From Triticum aestivum (lineage: Eukaryota > Streptophyta > Magnoliopsida > Poales > Poaceae), in NCBI RefSeq assembly GCF_018294505.1, contig NC_057804.1, forward strand, positions 250,706,219 to 250,770,218: a stretch of DNA of 64,000 nucleotides, in the 5' to 3' direction. The stretch's first letter is position 1, and each line of letters starts with the position of its first letter. The translations under genes were made by a program, and so were the position numbers. Of the stretch, positions 22,176 through 31,390 are shown piece after piece. The notes below the pieces were generated by a model that saw nothing but the letters and a program-made list of their open reading frames with translations, did not search any database and was not told where the DNA came from.

Positions 22176-22480
22176 CTCCCTCCATTCCTAAATATAAGTC
22201 TTTTTTAATAGCCACACCTAAGACAAGAATTTTTTTTATTAGCACTGAACCCCACATGTCATAGACACAAAAATTGTGGCAAGATTCCCTTAGGCAAGCC
22301 AAAGTGTGCCTAACAATTTGAGCAAATCAGGTTAGGCAAGTGTGGCAAGTGTGGGAAAAATAATGTGGCAACATAAGACAAACATAGTCATAATCCAAAC
22401 AGCCCCGTAATTTTTTGTGACATGCATGAAAATTTGGTTAGTTAAATTTATAGTCAAAATTTGGCAAGGTGCATCAAATC
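22176..22480. mobile_element. Nested MITE remains
   Basis: A Stowaway-type left end (TACTCCCTCCATTCCTAAATATAAGTC) at about 22176-22203 runs directly into another short repeat with GCCACACCTAAGACAAG and many TGTGGCAAG/TAGGCAAG words up to about 22390. The inner part resembles a Tourist/hAT-like MITE. There are no genes. Confidence 0.45.
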
Positions 22481-22528
22481 AACACGTGCAAGTATCAAAA
22501 GGAAAGTCATGACATGCATGCATGCGTT

Positions 22529-22655
22529 GTACTCCCTCCATTTCCAAATATAAGTCTTTTTAGAGATTGCAACAAGTGACTACATACGAAGCAGAATATG
22601 TCTACTCCTACATACGAAGTAGCCCATTTGAAATGTGTAAAAAGACTTTTATCGA
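22529..22655 (+). mobile_element. Stowaway MITE, right end degraded
   Basis: It starts TACTCCCTCCATTTCCAAATATAAGTCTTTTTAGAGATT and ends with the degraded inverted partner AAATGTGTAAAAAGACTTTTATC. The internal GACTACATACGAAGCA is typical of the Triticeae Athos/Thalos-like Stowaways. The right end lacks the final GGAGGGAGTA. Confidence 0.65.
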
Positions 22656-22659
22656 GTGC

Positions 22660-23000
22660 AGTGCTTTGATGTGTCACATCAACTCGTACAAGACCAAGAA
22701 ATTTGATTACTACGATGCCCTCTCCTTCGCACCTGCCTTTGGCTGCATGACAGGTGGGCCAACCACCTGTTGGGCCCACCTGTTGGGCCCACCTGTTGGG
22801 CCCACCTGTCATGGACGCAAAGGCAGGAGCAGTAAGTAGAAGCTTTCGCTACACGCTATCCCTCCCACACGAGGTGGACAGACATGCAGTAGTGGATTCG
22901 ATACTGTAGAAGTAGGAGTAACATCATTGTTCGTCTTCTCGAAGAGGTGAAGAGCCAAGCACAAACTGAACGTGGCAGTTGCGAACGCTCGTGTGGTGTG
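22660..23000. repeat. Unclassified repeat, copy 1 (partner 34810-35160)
   Basis: CTTTGATGTGTCACATCAACTCG, ATGCCCTCTCC and CTCGAAGAGGTGAAGAGCCAAGC occur in the same order and spacing in the segment at 34810-35160. No transposon ends are recognised. It could be a duplicated promoter region or an unrecognised element. Confidence 0.5.
22746..22813. promoter_or_regulatory. Palindromic cluster of TGGGCCCA (site II-like) motifs
   Basis: Three TGGGCCCA motifs lie at 22771, 22784 and 22797, exactly 13 bases apart (unit TGTTGGGCCCACC). They are enclosed by perfect 15-base inverted arms, CATGACAGGTGGGCC (22746-22760) and GGCCCACCTGTCATG (22799-22813). TGGGCC/T is the plant site II element bound by TCP factors. 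Whether it drives any gene here is unknown; the nearest gene starts 1.2 kb to the right. Confidence 0.5.
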
Positions 23001-23319
23001 GTTCCTTGGAGTACTAGCCAGGCTCTTGCATGAGACAAAATTGCTATTATTTAACAATTAAACTCCATTATCCATTGGTTGATACTCATTCTGCATAGTT
23101 CACGCGCTTAGCACCGTTTCCTCCTGGGGTCACCAATGTTTATTTGCTAATTAATAGCATTCCATGCAATGAACTAGCCATTGCAAGTCATTAAAAGCAT
23201 GCACACCTCTCATCTCTTATTGGTTGATACGTATGTCAAGAAACAAGAAACAAGGTAGAAGTTAATGCACCGCGCCTAAGTGTTTTGGGACTATTTGGTT
23301 TGCGTAAGATGACTTACAC

Positions 23320-23490
23320 ACCTAGACGGAGGGAGTAGTATAGACATGTAAACCGGAAAGGAGTATTTGCCTTTCTAGAGATTTCAACAAGTGACTAGAC
23401 TACACCATGTGCAGTACCCCCTCCCTTCTGGTTTATAGGGCTCAAATCTCAAATCTCATGAACCAAGGCATTTTGCGATTGGAGGAATGT
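23320..23490. mobile_element. MITE fragments
   Basis: CGGAGGGAGTA (about 23327) is an outgoing Stowaway end. TCTAGAGATTTCAACAAGTGACTAGA (about 23375) is the internal part of a Stowaway, and CCCCCTCCCTTCTGGTTTATAGGGC (about 23418) is another MITE start. These overlapping fragments show repeated insertion upstream of the gene at 24049. Confidence 0.5.
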
Positions 23491-24048
23491 ATCTCGTACT
23501 TTACAAAACTACCCTAATTAAACTCGTGCATTAATTACGTAGTTCTCTCATTTTCCTCTCCGCCTTGGTCGCAGAGCACAATATTGAGCACTCTTATATG
23601 ACTAGCCGCTCTATCTACATGCGGGACATTTCAAAGCATCCGGGCCCGCGTGCCATCCACCAAATCACAGCGAGGTGCTACAGTTGAGACTCACCTGTCA
23701 CCCTGGTGTGGCCGTCATGACCCGTCATATCACAAAACCCACACCTTTACCAGCAGTGGTAAGGTAGCCTCCAAGTTGGACTAGACGAAGCAACCATCAT
23801 TTCATTGGAATGCTCGTTCAAGCCCTATCTTCCCTTTCTTGAATAAAACCTCACTCCAGGCTACTCACTTCTGCCATTTTTCTTCTCTACCAATAAAGGA
23901 AAGGTGGGCGAATCAGTTATGTTGCTATATTTTCATTCCAATAACCTTCTTTTTGCGAAGCACCAACCGGTTCTCACATCCATTTCTTTTCCCGTTTTCA
24001 TTGCGATTGTGGTTTCCTTTCGATTGATTTTTGTTTGTCAGTTCATTG
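23490..24048 (+). other. Upstream region and probable 5' leader of the 24049 gene
   Basis: There is no gene. The last 250 bases are pyrimidine-rich (TTTTCTTCTCTACC, CATTTCTTTTCCCGTTTTC), as expected of a plant 5' leader. A start site cannot be placed with confidence. Confidence 0.35.
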
Positions 24049-24748
24049 ATGGATCCAGGAGCACTAGGCAAAGAGTTGCCAGTGGACAACCCACTGGAGA
24101 CAGCGATCTCCAGAAAGCGAGCACCAACCAACGAGTTGACCATGTTGGCGGGCCAACCCATGGAGACGAAGAACTCCAAGAAACAAGCATTGGCCAAAGA
24201 GTTGTGGACGTTGGCGGATGAACTCCTCAAAGAAAGTTGGAAGAACAACAAGGGCCCCACCTTGCCTACCCCAGGAACTCTGATTGCCACCTATGTGTGG
24301 CTCAAGACCGAGTTTGAGGAGATAGTCGCCATTGAGAAGCAGTATTCCCCTGGCAAGGTGATGGCCCCCATCGAGGACGAGGAGATGGCCCACGGAGGGA
24401 CGAGATCCCCCGGTGAGCTACACAAGGTAAAAAATAATGGCTTATTACCATAGTTGTGGTTTTTGATTATTTGCAATGTGCTTGCTTTTTGATTATTTGC
24501 AATGTGCTTGCTAATATGTTAGGGTTGTGCAGGTGCCAGTGGTTGTCCTTGATGATTCCGATGTCGTGGCCTGTCTTGTTGGCATCGCCCCAGAGAGCAA
24601 TTCCGATGCCGCTGTCCATCCTGTGGACATCGCCCCAGAGATCGATTCCGATGTCGCGGTCAGTCCTGTGGACATCGCCCCAGAAATCGATTCCCATGCC
24701 GCTGTCTGTGCTCTGGTCATTGCCCGAGAGATCGATGACAAGAAATAG
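24049..24748 (+). CDS. Orphan two-exon gene with two internal repeat types
   Basis: Exon 1 runs from the ATG at 24049 to 24426 (126 codons) and ends at CACAAG|GTAAAA. Exon 2 runs from GTGCAG|GTGCCA at 24533 to the TAG ending at 24748 (71 codons plus stop). Both junctions are in phase 0, giving a 197-residue protein with no lesion. The N-terminal part has three diverged ~21-residue repeats sharing the pattern KEL...L....ET..S.K.A (ALGKEL, PTNEL, LAKEL). The middle is hydrophilic with TYVWLKTEFEEIVAIEKQ. Exon 2 is almost wholly a 15-residue repeat of the type PVDIAPEIDSDVAVS (45-base DNA unit, four copies, outer ones diverged). I see no signal peptide or membrane segment. It is acidic and likely soluble, and I recognise no family. 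The stop codon is 85 bases before CACTA-2, so its 3' end may be altered. It could be a captured or element-associated gene. I am confident of the exon structure; the function is unknown. Confidence 0.7.
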
Positions 24749-25345
24749 TTGGTCGCGCTAATCCTTCATGGTAGTTTGCATTGCCCTGTGTTTAATTACC
24801 AGAACGATGCGTGTTATCAAACCATCTTAGGGCACTACAAAAAAAAGAAACATCCGTGACATTTTGGGCCGAACGAAAAAAAATTCTGGCATACATATGA
24901 CACTTCTATGACAATAATTGTGACAAAACCCAGTATCATCATAGGTGTGGTGGGTTCCTACTTCTATGACAAAAAATTATGACACAAAATGGGCTTTTCG
25001 TCCTGGGCGGGCCGGAGACGCAGCTGCATGACATTGTTTGGGCTGTCCATGACGGAAAAAACCGTGGTAGAAGCGAGGGGGAGGAAAATTTCGGGGAGTA
25101 GCCGGTGACGGTGGGAGGTCGAGGGCGGAGCTATGCGCGTTTCTCTCGTACACGTACGCGCGTGTGTGCGAGGCGTTGGCTCTAACTGAACCCGAGCGAG
25201 GCGTTAGGCTCTAACTGAACCCGAGGGATTGCACTACAGGCTACGCGTTACTGAACCTGAGCGATCGATCGATGGCTGTTAACTGAACCCGATGGAGCGA
25301 TTCCTTCGCTGCAGCTGCTAACTGAAGCCGATCGATCCTGCCTCT

Positions 25346-25874
25346 NNNNNNNNNNNNNNNNNNNNNNNNNNNNNNNNNNNNNNNNNNNNNNNNNNNNNNN
25401 NNNNNNNNNNNNNNNNNNNNNNNNNNNNNNNNNNNNNNNNNNNNNNNNNNNNNNNNNNNNNNNNNNNNNNNNNNNNNNNNNNNNNNNNNNNNNNNNNNNN
25501 NNNNNNNNNNNNNNNNNNNNNNNNNNNNNNNNNNNNNNNNNNNNNNNNNNNNNNNNNNNNNNNNNNNNNNNNNNNNNNNNNNNNNNNNNNNNNNNNNNNN
25601 NNNNNNNNNNNNNNNNNNNNNNNNNNNNNNNNNNNNNNNNNNNNNNNNNNNNNNNNNNNNNNNNNNNNNNNNNNNNNNNNNNNNNNNNNNNNNNNNNNNN
25701 NNNNNNNNNNNNNNNNNNNNNNNNNNNNNNNNNNNNNNNNNNNNNNNNNNNNNNNNNNNNNNNNNNNNNNNNNNNNNNNNNNNNNNNNNNNNNNNNNNNN
25801 NNNNNNNNNNNNNNNNNNNNNNNNNNNNNNNNNNNNNNNNNNNNNNNNNNNNNNNNNNNNNNNNNNNNNNNNNN
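25346..25874. other. Assembly gap (529 N)
   Basis: This is a run of N exactly where CACTA-1 has its minisatellite and the start of the 71-bp array. Open frames reported across it are meaningless. Confidence 0.99.
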
Positions 25875-26160
25875 CGTTTCATCCGCTTTGCGGTACGCCA
25901 CACCCCTCCCGATCAACAGGACCCCCGTTTTGACAGTAGGAGGTCCGTTTCATCCGTTTTGCGGTACGCCACACCCCTCCCGATCAACAGGACCGACGTT
26001 TCGGCCGTAGGAGGTCCGTTTCCTCCGTTTTGCGATACGCCACACCCCTCCCGATCAACAGGATCCCATTCCGAACGTAGGAGGTCCGTTTCCTCCGTTC
26101 TGCGATACGCTAGGCCTCGTTTCCATTGCCTATTCCGTCCAAGCCCTCCCGATGAACACG
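25875..26160 (+). repeat. 71-bp tandem array in CACTA-2
   Basis: CGTTTCATCCG/CGTTTCCTCCG starts recur at about 25875, 25946, 26017 and 26088, 71 bases apart, each followed by TTTGCGGTACGCCACACCCC or its variant. The array probably continues to the left inside the gap. Because 71 is not a multiple of three, every unit changes frame, so the long minus-strand frames are not genes. Confidence 0.88.
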
Positions 26161-26439
26161 ACCATGCATTCCGTTCCGACCCAGTCGGTTGGCTCCCCAT
26201 GAACACGACGACAACGCTGTTTCTCCGTTCCGACCCAGCCATGTACGTATGCGCGAGTAGGCGTTCGAGACCCCGCCCGTATGTACACATACGTGGCCGT
26301 ATTTTCTTTCCCGCACCCTGGCCGATGTACGTACGTGTACATGCTACGTGCGCGCCTCTACTACAACACGTGCGCGCCTCTACAACGACCAGTATGTACG
26401 TACACGTTCGCGACCAGAATGACAACGCTACGTACGCTT

Positions 26440-29100
26440 CGACCAGGTGGGTCCCGACTGTCAGGCACTTCCTTGCATCCGAAAATGTAGCTGGTGGGTC
26501 CCAACAGTCAGTGGGGTGAATTGTTTTTTTGCCCAGATGCACTTCCTTGCGTGCGAAGATGTAGCTGGTGGGTCCCAGCAGTCAGGCGGGCAAATCTATT
26601 TTTTGCCCGGACGCACTTCCTTGCGTGCGAAGATGTAGCTGGTGGGTCCCAGCAGTCAGGGGGAAACGTTTTTTTCGCGAAATACGGTGGCCCGTCCAGT
26701 GGGTCCCTGCTGTCAGGTGGAGGAATAATTATATTGCACGTAATAAGGAGGCACTTCCTTGCTGCGGCCGTAGACCCAACTGTCAGCCTCTCCACGTACA
26801 GTCCACGTGGATGGAAGCCGTTCCTTGACCAGGTTGACCATGCCGCATCGAAAGCACCAGGGCGGTGGACAACGGCGAGGCCTAGGAAGGGGACGACGCG
26901 GACCCGGGGAAGATGGGCTGTGGATGCCCACACATAGAGGAGTACGAGGGTTCACTGGTTCGCTGCGGTGTGAGGCTGCCGTCGCCACAGAATAAAAGTG
27001 GGTGTGGGTGAGTAGAGGGATGGCCTGGCCAGCGGTGGGAGTAGTAGGGAGCGGTGACGCCTCCGCCGCATCGCAGACGGCCACGGGAGGCAGGAGCATG
27101 AGGTACGACCGGCGCTGGTCTAGGCGGCTGGAGCAAGAAGACCAGAGGTTGAAGAAGCACTACAGCCATTGGATGGACATCGTATGGTCACTAGAGCTAT
27201 AATCGTGCATATTGACTAAGTTCACAAAGCCCTCCGTCCCCATCAACTTAGTAGGCCCACAAGTCAGCCTTCCACTACACTGGTTCCCAGCTAACAGGGG
27301 GAGTATTCATTTCTTTGTGCGTAATAAGGAGGCACTTCCTTGCCTGCATAGATATAGCTGGTGGGTCCGAGCTGTCAGCGGCGGTAACTTTTTTTTTCAT
27401 GAAATACAGAGGCCCTTTCGGTGGGTCCTCGATGTTAGGTGGAGGAATCATTATTTTGCGCGTAATAAGGAGGCATTTCCTTGCGTGCGGTCATGGACCC
27501 AGCTGTCAGCCTCTCCACGTACAGTCCACTTCAGATGCATGTCGGTTGTTGACCACGTTGACCAGGCTGCGCCGAGAGCACCAGGGTGGTGGACGATGGC
27601 GAGGCCTAGGAAGGGAACGACACGGAGGCAGGGAAGACTCGGTAGTTGTTTCCCACGTGAAGGGGAGTACGATTATATGAGGGTTTACTGGTTCATCTGC
27701 CATCGCCGGAGAATAACAGCAGGTGTGGGTGAGTAGAGGGATGGCTAGGCCAGCGATGGGAGTACGGTGGGGCGGTGAGGGCTGCGCGGCAGCACAGCCG
27801 GCCGCGGGGAGGAGGGAGCAGGCAGTCCCGCCAGCGCTTGTTTGAGCGGCTGGAGCAGGAAGAGCAGAGATTGAAGAAGCACAACGGCCATTGGATGGAC
27901 ATCGTACGGTCACTGGAGCTAGAATCGTTCATATTGACTAAGTTGACAAAGCCCTCCATCCCCGTCAACTTAGTATGCCCACAAGTCAGCCTCCCACCAT
28001 GGTGGGTCCCAGCTAGTAGGGGGAGTATTCATTTTTCTGTGCGTAATAACGAGGCACTTCCGGGGGGTCCGAGCTGACAGCGGGGGGAGCGTTTTTTCAC
28101 GAAATACGGTGGTCCGTCCGGTGGGTCCTAGCAGTTAGGGGCAAACGTTTTTTGGCGAAATACGATGGTCGTCCGATGGGTCCTAGCAGTCAGGGGGGAA
28201 ACGTTTTTTCCACGAAATACTGGTGGCTCGTCCGGTGGGTCCCTGCTGTCAGGTAGAGGAATAATTATTTTGCGTGTAATAAGGAGGCACTTCCTTGCAG
28301 CTGCCATGGACCCAGCTGTCAGCCTCTCCACGTACAGTACTCTTCCAATGGAAGTCGGTCGTTGACCACATTGAGCACGCCGCGCCGAGAGCACAACGGC
28401 GGTGGACGACGGCTAGGCCTAGGAAGGGGACGACGTGGAGCCGGGGAAGACGCAACAGTGGATGCCCACGTGGAGAGGAGCACGAGGGTTCACTGGTGCG
28501 GCTGCGGTGTGAGGCTGTCGTCGCCGCAGAATAACAGCAGGAGTGGGTGAGTGGAGGGATGGCCTGGCCAGCGGTGGGAGTAGTATGGGGACGGTGAGGC
28601 CTCCGCGGTAGCACAGCCGGCCACGGGAGGCAGGAGCATGCGGCACGACCGACGCTACTTTGGGCAGCTGGGGCAAGAAGACCGGAGGTTGAAGAAGCAC
28701 TATGGCCATTGGATGGACATCGTTGACCAAGTCGCATCGAGAGCACCAGGGCAGTGGACGACAGCGAGGCCTACGAAGGGAATGACACGGAGCCGGGGAA
28801 GACACGGCAGTGGCTGCCCACCCGGTGGAGAGTACGAGGGTTGACTGGTTCGGCTGCCGTCGCCGGAAAATAACAGGAGGTGTGGGTGAGTAGAGGGATA
28901 GACAGGCCAGGGATGCGAGTATGGTGGGGCCGTGAGGCCTGCCTGGCAGCACTGTCGGCCACGGGAGGCGGGGGCAGGCGGTTCCGACGGCGCTGGTTTG
29001 GGCGGCTGGGGCAGGAAGATCAGAGACTGAAGAAGCACGATTGCCGTTAGATTGACATCTAACGGTCTGACGCTGGTAGAGTCGATTGTTGACTAAGTTT
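26440..29100 (+). repeat. Long degenerate tandem array in CACTA-2
   Basis: It has the same unit as in CACTA-1, with starts near 26440, 27300, 28020 and 28730. GGTGGGTCCCAGCAGTCAG blocks are duplicated several times at the beginning (26449, 26490, 26560, 26640). The last unit is shortened and joins the AT-rich module at about 29153. Confidence 0.8.
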
Positions 29101-29340
29101 CTTTTTTGCGAAACCTTGTGTACGCATGAACTTGATAGGCCCACAAGTCAGCCTCCAAATCTGTGGCAGACAACATAAAGCCCATTTGCTATTTTTTATA
29201 ATTTGCAGCCCATTTGCTAATTCTGAAGTAATTTATTACAGCCCATTTTCTGCCCACGACCACGGTCAAAGAGTTCAACCTTATTTTGCATATTTCGGTG
29301 GAGTCCGAACTATTGTAATCCCGAAATGATAAACATTTTT

Positions 29341-30125
29341 TAAGAACTTATTGATTTGCCAAAAAATCGTTTTGTTTTCGTGAGCAAATAAGACGTTGGA
29401 CAATTGAGTTGGTTTAAGGGAAAACCACTGGTAAAAAAATCAGCGCTGGGTGAGAAAAAACAACAAAAATAAGGATGTAAATATGAAAAGGGAATTTCAT
29501 GTGTTTTCAATATAATGATACGTGTATATGAACTAGTAAAACTATAGGTAGAGATTAGAAAACGGATGTAGGACATGCGTTTCAAGAGGAAAATAGAACT
29601 GGGTTGTGTGTTTGATTCAGTAAAAAAACTGCCGACGGATGTTGTAAGACAAAATATAACTAACGCTGGCGGGCCAGAGGCCAGTAGATACCTGCTGGAT
29701 CTTTGTGCCCCGTTGTCGTCATGGGTTGGACCTGTTAAAAACAAAACCAACCCTGGGCAGTCTGCAGCCCAGTTGAAACTTGCTCGACCTGAAAAAACAA
29801 TATACGTGCTCAATAAACGAGAGAATTCTGCAAGTACAGACTGGTAACTGGGATCCAGCACGGATATTGTTTTTTATCGTGATAATAAGTGCATGCACTT
29901 GTTTCGAAAAAATTAGAGAACTGGGAATTCGAATGGCGGGTGGTTATGCTACCCATCAAATAAAAATCAGGTGCCTGAAAATTCGTTTCGAAACAAATGA
30001 TTCAGCTTTATATCCACGCCAACCCTCGGCTTGATGGTTGGAAGCAAATGCAAGTTCATACCAAAAGATCAGTAACAACAATACCAACTTGCGGACGACA
30101 AGGTAGTACAACTTCCAATACCTAA
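29341..30125. other. Intergenic, no gene recognised
   Basis: The sequence is AT-rich with a few moderate open frames starting at TTG or GTG. GCTGGCGGGCCAGAGGCCAGTAG (about 29665) has the flavour of transposon subterminal DNA, so CACTA-2 may extend to here. I see no splice-coherent exon and no protein motif. Confidence 0.4.
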
Positions 30126-30862
30126 CTAACTTATAAACTTTTTACTCCTGGCCCTAGTGTTCGTCTGGTAGAAAATCTTGCAGAGGACCAGTTCCCGCTC
30201 CTTCTCTTGCTCCAGGTCCCCGAGGTGGTGTTGGTGTAGCACCCAGTTGGTACTCTGCTGGTCGAAGTTCTTGTTGGTGTGCAACACCAGAACCTTTTTT
30301 GCTGCCCGTCTGCCGACCATTGACCACCACCTGCAAGGTATTGCCGGTCTTGTGCCACATTGCGTGCATGCCGCACTACGACTGTATCTTGCAACGCATC
30401 CACGTGCCCCTTTTGATCGCCCTGGAATTGCACTGGAAGAATTGCTTCCTTAGGCCACTCAGTGTGATACCTGCAGTATTGTGGAATACAGGTTTTAGTG
30501 TACGTAGTTGGCATTTTCATAACATCTTTGGCATGTTGCAGTCACTTGTTTCTCTTTTTATTAACTGTCAAATTGTAATTGCTTCACCAGGTCTGCGTCT
30601 AAAAAGAAAAATAGAGCTATAAACAAAGGAATATGTTTGTGCAAGTAGTCAGCCGATCGGTGTCTTACCTGGAAGTTTCTCAGGTTGGGTGTAGCATATG
30701 TTGTGCTTGCTATCGATGGTTGGTATGAACAAATCGATGAGAGACTAAAATCTCACACTGTCAGCACTCACTTTGGCCTCAAGGTGCTCGATCAGCTCCT
30801 GATACGTGGGATCGAACTTGACGCCAGCCGGCAGCACCGGCCAATCCTTCTTTGACTTGCAT
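30126..30862 (-). pseudogene. NAC transcription factor pseudogene (SOG1/NAC008-like)
   Basis: Exon A (about 30862-30669) reads [19 protein letters not shown], then a TAG at about 30765, then LIDLFIPTIDSKHNICYTQP and EKLPG, ending at CTTCCAG|GTAAGAC. Exon B starts after AATACTGCAG at 30470 and reads GLRKQFFQCNSRAIKRGT, a second TAG, then WHKTGNTLQVVVNGRQTG. After a frame change near KK it reads STNWVLHQHHLGDLEQEKE and LVLCKIFYQT. This is the order of NAC subdomains A to E in the NAC008/SOG1/NAC73 group, whose hallmarks are WHKTG, NGRQ.GCKK and NWVMHQYHLG. NAC domains bind DNA, and SOG1 of this group is the plant DNA-damage regulator. Two stops and a frameshift disable this copy, and only the N-terminal domain is present. 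The subfamily call rests on motifs read by eye. Confidence 0.8.
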
Positions 30863-30869
30863 CGGTAAT

Positions 30870-31157
30870 TCTAGTTATATGGTACTCAATGTATGATCAA
30901 TCGACTGTTTTAAGTGAATGATGAAAGATTTCGACAGATAAGTGGTACTCCAAATCTGAAGTCCGGAATACCCGAACACGCCGCCGGGATTCTTGTGTCA
31001 CCTCACGCGCAGCATGTCGTCACGTCAATTCAATGTGTGGACATGATGAATAATTTGACTGACGTATACTAGTACTGCTACTTTACTACTTACTAGTCAT
31101 ATTTAGTGTCACAATTTATACATAGGTTTAACTAACAAGTACGCACTTGAAGCCTAA

Positions 31158-31160
<3 letters not shown>
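30870..31160. other. Spacer between NAC pseudogene and AT repeat
   Basis: No gene was recognised in this mixed-composition DNA. It could hold the lost 5' end of the NAC gene. Confidence 0.4.

Positions 31161-31212
<52 letters not shown>
31161..31212. repeat. (AT)26 microsatellite
   Basis: This is an uninterrupted AT dinucleotide run of 52 bases between the NAC pseudogene and the first F-box gene. It is likely to be length-variable. Confidence 0.98.
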
Positions 31213-31215
<3 letters not shown>

Positions 31216-31390
31216 TTCTGCACAGCATCTCCATCATCATTATCAGTACATCCATTGCAGGTGAGTTAGGATGCACTTGATCCCAGGAAGGTATCTATCC
31301 TTCAAACCAGAGGAGTGCTTCAAACTAACAACAGTACATAATATACAAGAAAAGAGGGTCGTGCTACAGCAGCAGAATGCATGGCTCAGT

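Larger units (their letters stand above)
24833..29340 (+). mobile_element. CACTA-2 transposon, colinear copy of CACTA-1
   Basis: It begins CACTACAAAAAAAAGAAACATCCGTGACATTTTGGGCCGAACG, nearly the same as at 12779. It continues through the same subterminal repeats, 71-bp array, TACGTAC linker and long array. It contains a 529-base run of N. Similarity to CACTA-1 ends near 29340. As in CACTA-1, no transposase and no inverted 3' terminus is visible. The three bases before it are GGG. It lies 85 bases after the stop codon of the 24049 gene. Confidence 0.75.

Noticed and set aside
25241..25916. Two ~220-codon minus-strand frames
   Set aside because: They run through 529 N; the apparent openness is an artefact of the gap.
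28419..29144. 241-codon minus-strand frame in the CACTA-2 array
   Set aside because: It is antisense to the repeated readable peptide stretch, differs in every unit and is a shadow of the tandem array.
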